Assembly: GCA_041392625.1 (NCBI GenBank)
Contig: JAWKLR010000007.1
Location: 124,001-188,000 of the forward strand
Source: M3007 sp041392625
Lineage (GTDB): Bacteria > Bacteroidota > Bacteroidia > Chitinophagales > Saprospiraceae
Length of the DNA: 64,000 nucleotides
Reading direction: 5' to 3'
The notes under the pieces are model-generated. The model was not told where the DNA came from. It did not search any database and worked only from the letters and a program-made list of their open reading frames with translations. The stretch's first letter is position 1. Every line of letters begins with the position of its first letter. The position numbers and the translations under genes were made by a program. Shown piece by piece: positions 25,810 to 35,311 of this stretch.

Positions 25810-28059
25810 TTATTCTAATCGCGTGACACTGGAAACATAATCAAAGGCTTTCAGGGCAGTGATGGCCTGATTGAGTTGGTCGATGTTTGAAACAACCATA
25901 GTAATACGACCTTCAAAATATCCGTCTTCTCCTGAAATAGAGAAAGACCGAATGTTCAGACCCAGGCTCAAAATCCGATCGCTTAATTGCTGGATTACCC
26001 CGGGACCTACGTCTATTCCGACAACCACAAGGCCAGCCACAAAATCGGTTCGAACGGTATTTCCCCAATCGGCTTTCAGAATCCGATGATCAAAATTTGC
26101 CAGCAGATAGGAGGCGTTCGGACAGGTTGTGCGGTGTAGTTTGAGACCTTCTTTAGTGGTGACAAATGCAAATATGGAATCGCCCTGTACCGGATTGCAA
26201 CACGTAGCGAACGAATAAACATAGTAATTGCCGGGTTCACCGTTGATGATTACCTCCGGCTGATTTTTTGATTTGTTTTTACTGGAAGGCTGTGGAGTGC
26301 TTGGGGCTACTTCTTCCGGTTCTTTCACTGCCGGTTTGTGCTCTTCTTTTTCAACGAGCACTCCTCCGTTTACCTTGAATCGTTGTTTCATTCCTGCCAG
26401 GTCCTCCTGTTCCAGGAAAATTGCACTCAGGAATTCCAATCGATTGGGGTAGCGAAAAGCCTGAGCCAGCATGTCGACATTCGTCTCGGCATCAACTTTA
26501 AACCAGTTCTGAAGTTTCCGCTCCAGAATTTCTTTTCCAAAATCAGCCTGGGTACGTTTTTCATCCTTCAGGGCTGCTTTGATCCGGTTTCTGGCCTTGG
26601 AGGTAATGACAAACTGAAGCCAGTCCTCCGATGGTTTTTGGTTTTTATTGGTAATTATCTGAACCTGGTCTCCATTTTTTAAGGTATAACTAAAAGGAAC
26701 CAGTCGGTTATTCACTTTTACGGCCTGGCAAATGCAGCCAAGGTCGGAGTGGATGCTGAATGCAAAATCAAGGGCAGTTGCACCGTCCGGCAAAATACGC
26801 ATATCCCCTTTCGGTGTAAAAACGTGGACTTCCTCAGAAAAGAGGTTGCTTTGAAAATCGGTAAGGAACTCAACGGCACTGCCCGAATCATTGCTTTCCA
26901 GCATTTCGCGCACCTGGTTGAGCCAGTTTTCAAATACATTGGCATTTTTAGACATGCCCTCAACACCCTTGTATTTCCAGTGAGCAGCAAAGCCCCGCTC
27001 AGCGATCTGGTCCATCCGGTCTGAGCGAATTTGAACTTCTACATATCGTCCTTCCGGGCCGATGACTGTGGTGTGTAACGATTCATACCCATTGGCTTTC
27101 GGGTTGGTAATCCAGTCTTTCAGGCGCTCAGGGATTGGCGTGTAAAAATCGGTAACAATGGAATAGGCCTGCCAGCAGCTCAGTTTTTCCTTTTCCGGTT
27201 TTTCATCAATAATAATCCGGACGGCAAAGAGGTCATAGATATCCTCGAAGGCGACGTTTTTGGATCGGATTTTATTCCAGATAGAGTAAATGGATTTTGG
27301 GCGTCCAATGATGCGGGAGTGGATGCCAAAATCCTGGAGTGCTGCGTCCAGTGGTTTTTTGAAACTTTCAATATACTCCTGGCGGCTCCGTTTGGTCTGC
27401 GCAAGCTTATCGGCAATGTCATGGTATTCCTCCGGATGCGTGATTTTCAGGCAAATGTCCTGAAATTCACTTTTAACCTGATACAGTCCAAGCCGGTGAG
27501 CCAACGGAGCATAAATGGTGCTGGTCTCTGCAGCAATTTTCAGTTGCTTGTGTGCCGGCATGCTCCGAATAGTACGCAGGTTGTGGAGGCGGTCGGCCAT
27601 CTTGATGAGAACCACCCGGACGTCCTCCGTCATGGCTTTGAGGACCTTCGCCAGATTTTCTGCCTGGGGGCTTTCGGAATATTGCAGGCCATCGAGTTTG
27701 GTGAGTCCATCGACAATTTTTGCGATGCGTTCACCAAATTGGTCAAACAGGTTTTTATGCGTAACCTCTGTATCCTCTACGACATCATGGAGCAGTGCAC
27801 ATACAACTGCGGTTGGCCCCAGGCCGATTTCATCGACACAAATACGAGCAACCTCAATAGGATGCAGGATATAGGGTTCGCCGGATTTACGGCGTTGTTC
27901 TACATGTGCCTTGGCGGCCAGTTCAAAGGCGGCTCGAATGTTGATGCGGTCATCTTCATTCAAATCGGTTTTGAACGATTTCAAAAGGTCGCGATAAGCC
28001 CGCTGGATTATGGCGCGGTCCTCTTCTTGTAATACGGGTATTTCCACCTCTTGAGACAT
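25810..28059 (-). CDS. Bifunctional (p)ppGpp synthetase/hydrolase, RelA/SpoT family
   Basis: This 749-residue protein makes and degrades the stringent-response alarmone (p)ppGpp. The hydrolase HD domain looks intact: H66 in YILHPIEVA, HD at 91-92 in LLHDVVEDTEV, and KMADRLHNLRTI. The synthetase domain carries RIIGRPKSIYSIWNKI, YDLFAVRII, NGYESLHTTVIGP and EVQIRS. TGS (VHVFTPKGDMRILPDGATALD), zinc-finger-like (CCNPVQGD) and ACT domains follow in the expected order; the ACT part lies at about 675-749. Both catalytic centres appear functional, so a SpoT/Rel-type bifunctional enzyme is likely. It heads a leftward gene run. Confidence 0.94.
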   Translation of the reverse strand: MSQEVEIPVLQEEDRAIIQRAYRDLLKSFKTDLNEDDRINIRAAFELAAKAHVEQRRKSGEPYILHPIEVARICVDEIGLGPTAVVCALLHDVVEDTEVTHKNLFDQFGERIAKIVDGLTKLDGLQYSESPQAENLAKVLKAMTEDVRVVLIKMADRLHNLRTIRSMPAHKQLKIAAETSTIYAPLAHRLGLYQVKSEFQDICLKITHPEEYHDIADKLAQTKRSRQEYIESFKKPLDAALQDFGIHSRIIGRPKSIYSIWNKIRSKNVAFEDIYDLFAVRIIIDEKPEKEKLSCWQAYSIVTDFYTPIPERLKDWITNPKANGYESLHTTVIGPEGRYVEVQIRSDRMDQIAERGFAAHWKYKGVEGMSKNANVFENWLNQVREMLESNDSGSAVEFLTDFQSNLFSEEVHVFTPKGDMRILPDGATALDFAFSIHSDLGCICQAVKVNNRLVPFSYTLKNGDQVQIITNKNQKPSEDWLQFVITSKARNRIKAALKDEKRTQADFGKEILERKLQNWFKVDAETNVDMLAQAFRYPNRLEFLSAIFLEQEDLAGMKQRFKVNGGVLVEKEEHKPAVKEPEEVAPSTPQPSSKNKSKNQPEVIINGEPGNYYVYSFATCCNPVQGDSIFAFVTTKEGLKLHRTTCPNASYLLANFDHRILKADWGNTVRTDFVAGLVVVGIDVGPGVIQQLSDRILSLGLNIRSFSISGEDGYFEGRITMVVSNIDQLNQAITALKAFDYVSSVTRLE

Positions 28060-28333
28060 GCTGCTGCTTGCTGTGTGATTTGTTTGTTATTCCAACGGGC
28101 CTGGATTGACAACGCCCCGGGAGGATTCAAATTCCCGGGTTGCTGGATTTTCAACGTTCCCGAATAGGTATTAAATACAAAGTTAAAAGAAAAAAACAAG
28201 GCTGACACCGGAACCTTCTCTAAAAAACAGGAAGAGATGATACTATTGGGGGCTGACCCGTTGAATTTGGAGTGTCCCAGGTACGGAGCCTGTTTTTTTT
28301 CAATAAACCTGTGAAATACTTAGTAGTAATACC

Positions 28334-28363
28334 TTGCTTTTTCAGAAGAAGCGTGTAGTTTTG
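28334..28363 (+). promoter_or_regulatory. Promoter for tRNA-Leu
   Basis: TTG at 28334-28336 and TAGTTTTG at 28356-28363 are 19 nt apart, a close match to the Bacteroidota consensus. Transcription would start near 28370, about 50 nt before the mature tRNA. The DNA between 28060 and 28330 holds a CCCGGGA/TCCCGGG hairpin near 28117-28140 and no gene. Confidence 0.65.
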
Positions 28364-28418
28364 CACTCCTTTTTTGAAGGACCTGTTATTTGAACGAGTT
28401 TTTCGTTTAAACAGATAC

Positions 28419-28503
28419 GCGGGCGTGGCGAAATTGGTAGACGTACCAGACTTAGGATCTGGCGCCGAGAGGCATGTGGGTTCGAGTCCCTCCGCCCGCA
28501 CCA
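28419..28503 (+). tRNA. tRNA-Leu(UAG)
   Basis: An 85-nt tRNA with the acceptor stem GCGGGCG / CGCCCGC closing at 28493-28499, discriminator A and an encoded CCA end. The anticodon stem CCAGA/TCTGG encloses loop CTTAGGA, giving anticodon UAG (28453-28455), which reads CUN leucine codons. The T arm is GTGGGTTCGAGTCCCTC. The variable arm of type II form (CGCCGAGAGGCAT region) fits leucine. Confidence 0.97.
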
Positions 28504-28508
28504 ACACC

Positions 28509-28556
28509 TTGAGTCATCCGGATTTACATACTAAATTCAGGATGACTCAAATTTTA
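28509..28556 (+). terminator. Terminator after tRNA-Leu
   Basis: TTGAGTCATCC (28509-28519) pairs perfectly with GGATGACTCAA (28540-28550), followed by ATTTT. It starts six bases after the CCA end. Confidence 0.75.
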
Positions 28557-28730
28557 AAAGGAATAGGTGCTGTGTGTTTTTCAAATTCAAAGAAGATGCA
28601 ACAGATTTACCAGATAGCCTAAATATACCCGGGAACGCTAAACTTTAGTTCGGTTTTATTTGTTCTTCTGTTCTTCCCTGGTCCGTGTTCAATATTCCAT
28701 TTTACGACGTATTCCAAATTTATCCAGCTT

Positions 28731-30137
28731 ATGCCAACTGTTATCAAAAATGACATCGATAACACCTCAGCCCAATTAGTTGTTACCATCACAAAAGACG
28801 AAATCAAGCCAAAAGTTGAATCTGAACTGAAACGGATTCGCCAGAAAGCAGATATCAAAGGGTTCCGCCACGGGCACGCGCCTATGTCTTACATCAAAAA
28901 AATGTATGGCACTTCCGTTTTGGTAGAAATGTTCAATGAAATGATGTCACAGGAAGTTTTTGACTACCTGCGCTCAAGCAAGCTGGATGTATTGGGGCAG
29001 CCGCTACCAGCCGCCGAACAAAAACAATACGAATTTAAGGTGGATCAGATGGACGACGAATATGCCGTTACCTATGACATTGGGTTTGTCGCGCCATTTG
29101 AGTTTAAAGAACTCGACAACAAAGACACCTTTGAGCGCCTGGTTGTTTCCAACCTGAATGAACTGATTGACGAAGACCTGGAGCATGCGCGCACAAGCCT
29201 GGGTGAGCGTATAAATGCAGAAGATAACATTGAGGAGAAAGACCTCCTGAAGGTACATGCAAAAGAAGTAAAGGGGGATTACGAACATACTTTCTCTTTC
29301 CTGGTAGAATCCATCCCGGATGACAAACTCAAAAAGCAATTTTTGAAACTTAAATTGGGAGACAGCATCAAATTTGATGCACGCAAACTCGAGGAAGACA
29401 AAGGCGAAAAACACTTTCGCAAATACATCCTTGGTTTGGAAGATTCCGATGAACGTGAAGTGTCCGATCAGTTTGAAGGCACCATTGAGGAAGTATCCCG
29501 CGTTGTAAAAGCGGAATTGAATGAAGATTTTTTCTCAAAATACTTCGGCAACAATGAAGTAACCACCATCGAGCAGGCGCGTGAAAAAATCGGAGAAGCT
29601 GTAAAGCAGTTTTACGATGTTCGTTCCAATGCGCTGTTGATGCGTGATTTCCAGGAAAAAATCATGGAACAGAATACGGTGGAGCTGCCAGAAGCATTTT
29701 TGAAGCGCTGGTTGTTGGTTTCAAATGAAGGTAAAATCACCCCGGATGACATTGATCGCCAATACCCGGCCTTTGCTGATAATTTGCGTTGGACCATGTT
29801 GCGGGATAAAATGAAGGCCCTGTATAATCTGGCAGTAAGCGAGGAGGAATTGCGCGGTGAGTATTTGCGCCGGATACAAGGTTACTTCCAGGGCCAACTC
29901 CCGGAAGATATGCTGGGTTCATACATCGATCGCATGATGCAAGATGAACAAGATGTCAACAACACCCGCGAAACGTTGGAAACCGACAAGATTTTTGAAG
30001 CAGTTCGGGAAAAAGTGAAAATCAAAGACAAAGGCATTCTTTCCAGTGAATTGCACGAATTGCTTGATAAAGTGAGCCGAAAAGCTCAGGAAGAACAAAG
30101 CGAAGACGCAGAATTGCGCGAAGTTGTAGCAGAATAA
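28731..30137 (+). CDS. tig: Trigger factor chaperone
   Basis: Trigger factor docks at the ribosomal exit tunnel and shields nascent chains. The 468-residue product has the ribosome-binding N-terminal domain with the signature loop GFRHGHAPMSYIKKMYG (about residues 43-59), and a long helical C-terminal chaperone region with the PEAFLKRWLL segment. The middle part does not show a clear FKBP-type prolyl isomerase domain; it looks shortened and divergent, which I recall as usual in Bacteroidota. The C-terminal tail is acidic. It is the first gene of a tig-clpP-clpX cluster, a widely conserved order linking folding and proteolysis. Confidence 0.92.
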   Translation: MPTVIKNDIDNTSAQLVVTITKDEIKPKVESELKRIRQKADIKGFRHGHAPMSYIKKMYGTSVLVEMFNEMMSQEVFDYLRSSKLDVLGQPLPAAEQKQYEFKVDQMDDEYAVTYDIGFVAPFEFKELDNKDTFERLVVSNLNELIDEDLEHARTSLGERINAEDNIEEKDLLKVHAKEVKGDYEHTFSFLVESIPDDKLKKQFLKLKLGDSIKFDARKLEEDKGEKHFRKYILGLEDSDEREVSDQFEGTIEEVSRVVKAELNEDFFSKYFGNNEVTTIEQAREKIGEAVKQFYDVRSNALLMRDFQEKIMEQNTVELPEAFLKRWLLVSNEGKITPDDIDRQYPAFADNLRWTMLRDKMKALYNLAVSEEELRGEYLRRIQGYFQGQLPEDMLGSYIDRMMQDEQDVNNTRETLETDKIFEAVREKVKIKDKGILSSELHELLDKVSRKAQEEQSEDAELREVVAE

Positions 30138-30282
30138 GCCATTTCGTAACGACGATTTAGTCCAAAGATTTGGGCAGTTGATCGGGTCAGAGGCCTCAAA
30201 CTTCCAGCCAAGCTGTTCCCGTTTTTTATTTCGTAACTTTCCCACGAAATGATTGTTATAATTGCCTCAAAAAAAATGCAAT

Positions 30283-30981
30283 ATGTTCGACAAAAATGAA
30301 TTTCAGAAATATGCTACCAAGCACTTGGGTATGAGTAGCATGCACCTTGAAAAGTACATGGACATTACCGGTACCAACATCAAGGCGTTCACCCCCTATG
30401 TAATTGAAGAGCGACAAATGAATGCAACCAGCCTGGATGTATTCAGCCGTTTGATGATGGACCGCATCATTTTTATGGGTGTTCCTGTAAATGATTATGT
30501 AGCCAACGTGATTCAGGCCCAGATGCTTTTCCTGGAATCCTCAGACCCCAAGCGTGATATTCAGATGTTTATCAACAGCCCGGGAGGTTCTGTAATTGAT
30601 GGTCTGGGAATTTATGACACCATGCAGTATGTTACTCCCGATGTAGCAACGATCTGCACAGGACTGGCTGCCTCTATGGGTGCGGTGCTTCTTGCTGCCG
30701 GTACAAAAGGCAAACGCAGCTGCTTGTACCACAGCCATGTGATGATTCACCAGCCATTGGGCGGAGCACAAGGCCAGGTTACAGATATCGAGATCTCATA
30801 CCAGCTTATCAAGAAGATGCAGAAAAACCTGTATGATATTCTTGCTCACCATACAGGTCAGGATTATGCCACAATTGAAAAAGATTGTGACCGAGACAAC
30901 TGGATGACTTCTGAAGAGGCTAAAAAATATGGACTGGTTGATGAGGTGTTGAGCCGCAACAATCCAAAGTCAGAGAAGTAA
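30283..30981 (+). CDS. clpP: ATP-dependent Clp protease proteolytic subunit
   Basis: ClpP forms the barrel-shaped serine protease used by ClpX. The 232-residue product has the catalytic triad: S131 in TGLAASMGAVLL, H156 in HSHVMIHQP and Asp205 in CDRDNWMT. MFINSPGGSVIDGLGIYDTM is the family glycine-rich segment. The N-terminal 35 residues are longer than in E. coli and may be a propeptide or phylum extension. The ATG at 30283 is used; a TTG seven codons upstream is possible. The partner ATPase clpX lies 270 bp downstream, separated by an inverted-repeat element. Confidence 0.96.
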   Translation: MFDKNEFQKYATKHLGMSSMHLEKYMDITGTNIKAFTPYVIEERQMNATSLDVFSRLMMDRIIFMGVPVNDYVANVIQAQMLFLESSDPKRDIQMFINSPGGSVIDGLGIYDTMQYVTPDVATICTGLAASMGAVLLAAGTKGKRSCLYHSHVMIHQPLGGAQGQVTDIEISYQLIKKMQKNLYDILAHHTGQDYATIEKDCDRDNWMTSEEAKKYGLVDEVLSRNNPKSEK

Positions 30982-31040
30982 TACTATTTTTAGGGCGTAG
31001 CAGGAATAGTATCCAATAAACTGGATGCTGTGCATCTTCA

Positions 31041-31180
31041 GAGGATGTCTAAATTTCAATTCTGAGGCGAAGTCGAGCAAATTTTGCAGTCGCATACGGG
31101 TAATTCGGCGAAAAATTTAACGTAGAGAAAAACCAAATTTGCCGAATGTAGCCCAGAAACTGAATTTTAGACATCTTCTC
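31041..31180. repeat. 140-bp imperfect inverted-repeat element between clpP and clpX
   Basis: The left end GAGGATGTCTAAATTTCA (31041-31058) is matched inversely by TGAATTTTAGACATCTTCTC (31161-31180). An inner pair, ATTCGGCGAAAAATTT (31103-31118) and AAATTTGCCGAAT (31134-31146), extends the fold. No open frame of note lies inside. The size and form fit a MITE-like or structured intergenic element. A 13-bp match, TTAGACATCCTCT, occurs at 50581-50593 just upstream of birA. Confidence 0.55.
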
Positions 31181-31251
31181 AAATACTGATTTCCGATCAG
31201 TAATTGAGCGATGTGTTCTGCTACGCTTTTCATTTTATACCTAATTCCATT

Positions 31252-32541
31252 ATGATTCGCAGAGGAAAATCAAGCCCGCACAATTGCTCATTTTGTGGCC
31301 GTGGGAAAGACGATGTGCTCATCCTGATCTCAGGGATGGATGCTCAGATTTGTGAAACCTGTGTAGAAAAAGCACAGGAAATCATAGATTCAGAACTCCA
31401 CCAGCATGCACACAATCCAAATGCAAAAGCGAATTCTGGAAAAGCCGGGGACACAGGCCCTATCCACCTGATCCCTCCAATGGAAATCAAGCAATTCCTT
31501 GATGAGTTCGTAATCGGTCAGGATGAGGCCAAGAAAGTACTTGCAGTTGCAGTGTACAACCACTACAAGCGTCTCCAAAGCCGGGATAACAGCGAGCTGG
31601 ATCAGGATGTCGAAATCGAAAAATCCAATGTATTGTTCGTAGGGCAAACCGGAACCGGTAAAACCCTCATGGCAAAAACCATTGCCCGGCTTCTCAATGT
31701 TCCGTTTGCCATCGTAGATGCTACGGTTTTTACCGAAGCGGGGTATGTAGGAGAAGACGTAGAAAGCATTCTGGCGCGTTTGCTCCAGGTATGTGATTAC
31801 GATGTGGCAGCAGCAGAACAAGGCATCGTGTACATTGATGAGATTGATAAAATTGCCCGGAAACAAGACAACCCATCTATCACGCGCGACGTATCCGGTG
31901 AAGGCGTACAGCAAGGGATGTTGAAGATGCTGGAAGGTTCAGAAGTGCTTGTTCCACCTCAGGGCGGCCGGAAGCACCCGGAACAAAAAATGCTCAAGGT
32001 GAACACCACCAACATCCTGTTCATTTGCGGTGGCGCTTTTGATGGCATTGAAAAAATTATCGCCCGCCGTGTGAATACCCAGGTAATTGGCTACAACAAA
32101 CAGGATCAGGTCGAACTTGACAGAGACAATCTGCTTCAATACATCAACCACCACGATATCCGCACCTTTGGCTTGATACCGGAATTGGTAGGTCGTGTGC
32201 CTGTCATCGCACACCTCAACCCGCTGGATATTGATACCCTGCGTCTGATTTTAACCCAGCCCAAAAATGCCTTGATCCGACAGTACACCAAACTGTTTAA
32301 GATGGAAGATATTGACCTGGAAGTAGAGGACGACGCAATCACCCTGATGGCAGAAAAGGCCCTGGAATACAAGTTAGGCGCCCGTGGATTGCGTTCACTT
32401 TGCGAAGCAATTCTCACCGATGCAATGTTTGAAATGCCTTCTCAGAAAAAAGGGAAAAAAGCACGCAAACTGGTAGTAGATCGGAAATATGCAGCAGATA
32501 AACTGGACCGAATTCGTCTGGCTGGCTTGAAAGCAGCCTAG
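31252..32541 (+). CDS. clpX: ATP-dependent Clp protease ATP-binding subunit ClpX
   Basis: ClpX unfolds tagged substrates and threads them into ClpP. The 429-residue product has an N-terminal zinc-binding domain with C12, C15, C34 and C37, Walker A GQTGTGKT, Walker B IVYIDEIDKI, the RKQDNPSITRDVSGEGVQQG pore-region segment, and the sensor region YKLGARGLRSLCE. The start ATG at 31252 gives the family N-terminus. Because ssrA-tagged proteins are ClpXP substrates, the nearby smpB gene is functionally related. It ends at a clear terminator. Confidence 0.97.
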   Translation: MIRRGKSSPHNCSFCGRGKDDVLILISGMDAQICETCVEKAQEIIDSELHQHAHNPNAKANSGKAGDTGPIHLIPPMEIKQFLDEFVIGQDEAKKVLAVAVYNHYKRLQSRDNSELDQDVEIEKSNVLFVGQTGTGKTLMAKTIARLLNVPFAIVDATVFTEAGYVGEDVESILARLLQVCDYDVAAAEQGIVYIDEIDKIARKQDNPSITRDVSGEGVQQGMLKMLEGSEVLVPPQGGRKHPEQKMLKVNTTNILFICGGAFDGIEKIIARRVNTQVIGYNKQDQVELDRDNLLQYINHHDIRTFGLIPELVGRVPVIAHLNPLDIDTLRLILTQPKNALIRQYTKLFKMEDIDLEVEDDAITLMAEKALEYKLGARGLRSLCEAILTDAMFEMPSQKKGKKARKLVVDRKYAADKLDRIRLAGLKAA

Positions 32542-32573
32542 GCCGGATTCAAGGGTTTAAAATACATACTAAG

Positions 32574-32610
32574 TAGTCTGTCAGGTTTAGCCTGGCAGAC
32601 TATTTTTTTT
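32574..32610 (+). terminator. Terminator after clpX
   Basis: TAGTCTGTCAGG (32574-32585) pairs with CCTGGCAGACTA (32591-32602) around a 5-nt loop, followed by eight T. It abuts the stop codon of the convergent PAP2-like gene. Confidence 0.85.
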
Positions 32611-33271
32611 ACAGAATGGAGGTGGCAATAAACACTGCGGCAAACCCCGCAACATACCCCCGGTATAGATCAGCCGGTGTATGTGCATGCAAGGCCAGTC
32701 GGGACATACCAACCAGTCCGGCCAGGATAATGCTTAACAACAAGATCAGTTGAAAATCCACAGTCCACAAACTTTGGCTAAATTGAAGGGGCAGTATGCT
32801 TCGGCTCCATTCAAAAATCAAAATGATACACATTGCTATAAGCCCGCCCATACCGACTGCGTGTACACTGATTTTTGTAAAAATATTTATGAAAAAAGCC
32901 AAAAAGAGGCCAATCGTAGCGCCGAGTACAAATTCCATGAACAGATGGGGTGCCTGTCCCAGGGAGTATAGGTTTTTGAACAACCAGATGTAGAAGATTC
33001 CCATTACAATGTATGGCCCAATGCGGTCTTGCTTGTCTTTTAAATCCCAGGTTTTAACAAGCCCTAAAGGCTTCATGAGCAAGACGCCAATCCCCGGAAT
33101 AATCACTGTGGAGGAAAAAATGGAAAACAAAAACAAAACGGCATTCGTATCGCTCAGTTGCCCGCTTTTAAATGCATACGGGTCGCTGGCCATCATTAGA
33201 AGCAGTACATAGGTCAATACAAAAATTGGATGACCGATGATAGAAAAAATGGTGGCGACGGTTTTGTTCAT
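32609..33271 (-). CDS. PAP2-like integral membrane protein
   Basis: A 220-residue membrane protein with about six hydrophobic helices. The C-terminal segment SRLALHAHTPADLYRGYVAG resembles the last PAP2 phosphatase motif (SRxxxxxHxxxD), and KISVHAVGMGG resembles the middle motif with its histidine. The first motif (KxxxxxxRP) may be represented by KDKQDRIGP, which is imperfect. A lipid phosphatase role, for example on undecaprenyl pyrophosphate or phosphatidate, is therefore possible but not certain. It begins 33 bp after smpB on the same strand and probably shares its transcript. Confidence 0.7.
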   Translation of the reverse strand: MNKTVATIFSIIGHPIFVLTYVLLLMMASDPYAFKSGQLSDTNAVLFLFSIFSSTVIIPGIGVLLMKPLGLVKTWDLKDKQDRIGPYIVMGIFYIWLFKNLYSLGQAPHLFMEFVLGATIGLFLAFFINIFTKISVHAVGMGGLIAMCIILIFEWSRSILPLQFSQSLWTVDFQLILLLSIILAGLVGMSRLALHAHTPADLYRGYVAGFAAVFIATSIL

Positions 33272-33304
33272 AGGTAACTTATTCAGGCTGGTAAAGCAAG
33301 GGGC

Positions 33305-33775
33305 TTACAGTCGGATTTTTTTCATCCGGTCCAGGTTTCGTTTCTCCTCGCGCTCTTTGATGGAGTCCCGTTTGTCAAACGATTTTTTACCACTGGAAAG
33401 GGCAATTTGGAGTTTTGCAAAACCACGATCGGAGATGTAAAGTTTGAAGGGGACGATGGTCAGACCCTTTTCTTTTACCCGGCGCTCCAACTTTTTTAAC
33501 TCCGTTCGTTTCAGGAGCAGTTTGCGCTTGCGGCGGCTATCGTGGTTGTTGTTATTTCCAAATTCATATTCTGCAATATACATGCTCCGAATCCAGAGTT
33601 CTCCGTTCTCAAACAGGCAGTAGGCATCGCTCAGGTTGGCATTTCCCGAACGAATACTCTTAATCTCCGTACCTGTAAGCAGAATACCTGCTTCATACTC
33701 TTGTAGGAAGTTGTATTCAAAACGGGCACGCCGATTGACGATTTCTACTTTCTGTTTTTTAGTCTCTTTTGCCAT
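33305..33775 (-). CDS. smpB: SsrA-binding protein SmpB
   Basis: SmpB binds tmRNA and delivers it to stalled ribosomes in trans-translation. The 156-residue product shows the family core: NRRARFEYNFLQEYEAGI, LTGTEIKSIRSGNANLSDAY, HDSRRKRKLLLKRTELKKL and VPFKLYISDRGFAKLQIALS, with the basic C-terminal tail KREREEKR-like (KERE, EKRN, MKKIRL). Length is normal. It precedes the PAP2-like gene. The tmRNA gene ssrA is not found in this window. Confidence 0.96.
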   Translation of the reverse strand: MAKETKKQKVEIVNRRARFEYNFLQEYEAGILLTGTEIKSIRSGNANLSDAYCLFENGELWIRSMYIAEYEFGNNNNHDSRRKRKLLLKRTELKKLERRVKEKGLTIVPFKLYISDRGFAKLQIALSSGKKSFDKRDSIKEREEKRNLDRMKKIRL

Positions 33776-33916
33776 GATTGAAACGCTGCAAATTTAGTTG
33801 ATTGCCTCCTTATAATTCAATTTATGCCGCTTTAGTTCCGGGGCTTCGTATTTTTGTTTTTAAACCCCGTCGACCGGGTGCCCCGTTTACTGCGTACTAT
33901 TTAAAACTTGCCAACT

Positions 33917-34285
33917 ATGAAAAGGCCTCCCCTTCGCTATTTGATCATCGCATTTTTATTATTTGTTTTTGCCGGGGTTCAGTGGAACGACCCGGATCCG
34001 ACATTGTGGATCATTTTGTATGGAGTCACCGGAGTGTTCTTTGTAATGGCGTATAAAAATCGGTACTACCGGCCTGCTGTGCTTGGTTGGGCAATGGTGT
34101 CTTTACTTTGGGCATTAACGCTTCTCCCCGAATTTTATCATTGGGTACAAATGGGCGCACCGTCTATCGTGAACAAAATGAAGGCCGAGGATCCCTGGAT
34201 TGAACTAACCCGTGAGTTTTTAGGCCTTGTCATCAACCTGTTGGCTTGCCTGTATCTGATGCGCCAAATGCGGGTACAGAATTGA
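33917..34285 (+). CDS. TMEM220-like membrane protein
   Basis: A 122-residue protein with four membrane helices (about residues 7-23, 32-50, 57-75 and 98-115). The segment VQWNDPDPTLWIILYG just after the first helix is the diagnostic motif of the TMEM220 family, found in Bacteroidota and animals, with no biochemical function known to me. The ATG at 33917 was chosen; a TTG lies three codons upstream. It ends one base before the convergent pgeF stop. Confidence 0.8.
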   Translation: MKRPPLRYLIIAFLLFVFAGVQWNDPDPTLWIILYGVTGVFFVMAYKNRYYRPAVLGWAMVSLLWALTLLPEFYHWVQMGAPSIVNKMKAEDPWIELTREFLGLVINLLACLYLMRQMRVQN

Positions 34286-34286
34286 G

Positions 34287-35036
34287 TCACACAGCACCAA
34301 TCAAGGTCATCATCCGACCGGTTATTCCGTTTTCCAGTCGATGAGAAAAATACCGGTCATTGTGCTTAATGGTGCAAAATGACGAGATTTCAATGTGTTG
34401 CTCTGGTACACCCAGGTCGAGCAACTGAAGCGCATTGGCCTTTTTCAAATCCACCAGATACTTTCCTTCTGCAGTATCCGGAGTTTTTAATTCCGGACTA
34501 AAATGCTGCGCTACCTCTTCGCCAACCTGGAATGAGTTCGCATCAATGCAGGTCCCGATATATACCAGACACTCCCTTGCATCGGTTCCAAACCGACGCT
34601 GCATTTCCACCAGGGTTTTGTATGCAATTTTTGCAATCGTTCCGCGCCAGCCGGCATGAATTGCTGCGCGTGCACCAGTTTGGGTGTCGTATATCAGGAT
34701 GGGCGTACAATCGGCTGTCTGCACCCCAATACTTGGGCCGTTTTTACCGCAGATAAGGGCATCGTATCCTTCATATTTCCCAGGTGCATCAACATACGCA
34801 ATTCGATCTTCGTGAACCTGACTGGCATAAGCCCAGGACTCCGGATGAATCTCCAAAGCCTTCGACAACAAATTCCTGTTCTTCCATACATGCTCATCCG
34901 AATCCTGGGTATTAATCCCAAGATTCAGGCTTGCAAAAGGGGCCGGACTGACTCCCCCATGCCGGGTGCTTTCTGCAACCCGGATTCCGGATATATTCCT
35001 GAGCAATTGTGGCTGATAAAAAAGTTCGTGTTGCAT
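34287..35036 (-). CDS. pgeF: Peptidoglycan editing factor PgeF (YfiH/laccase-domain)
   Basis: A 249-residue member of the YfiH/DUF152 family. Such proteins remove wrongly inserted L-Ser from peptidoglycan precursors in E. coli and have purine nucleoside phosphorylase activity in others. Metal-binding signs: the ASQVHEDRI histidine, VQTADCTPILI cysteine, and AAIHAGWRGTIAKI histidine. The C-terminal FSHRLENGITGRMMTLI is also typical. It converges with the TMEM220-like gene. The 275-bp region upstream toward the ABC permease contains AT-rich DNA without a clear promoter pair. Confidence 0.93.
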   Translation of the reverse strand: MQHELFYQPQLLRNISGIRVAESTRHGGVSPAPFASLNLGINTQDSDEHVWKNRNLLSKALEIHPESWAYASQVHEDRIAYVDAPGKYEGYDALICGKNGPSIGVQTADCTPILIYDTQTGARAAIHAGWRGTIAKIAYKTLVEMQRRFGTDARECLVYIGTCIDANSFQVGEEVAQHFSPELKTPDTAEGKYLVDLKKANALQLLDLGVPEQHIEISSFCTIKHNDRYFSHRLENGITGRMMTLIGAV

Positions 35037-35311
35037 CTGCCTGGTTTTGTTTGGCTTTTATGCGAAAATAGAGGAATAGCAATACAATTCAAATTGTTCA
35101 CGGAACTTGAATGAATTCCGTCCATCCCCCGTTACCCTCTTTTGATCGAATTTTGTTCAGGTTGCTTCTATAAAAAACAAAAACTGATCGTTTAGAGTGT
35201 ATTTTTGTTTTTAATCTGATAGAGCATTTATCTAATTGCTCATTGGATTAAAAAATAACGGGCCGGCATGGTCCACCTTGAATTCACCTACTGCTCTCAA
35301 TTCCTGCACTT

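Noticed and set aside
27319..28032. Rightward 237-codon frame opposite the relA/spoT gene
   Set aside because: Long antisense frames are common over high-constraint genes; the relA/spoT product is complete and motif-rich.
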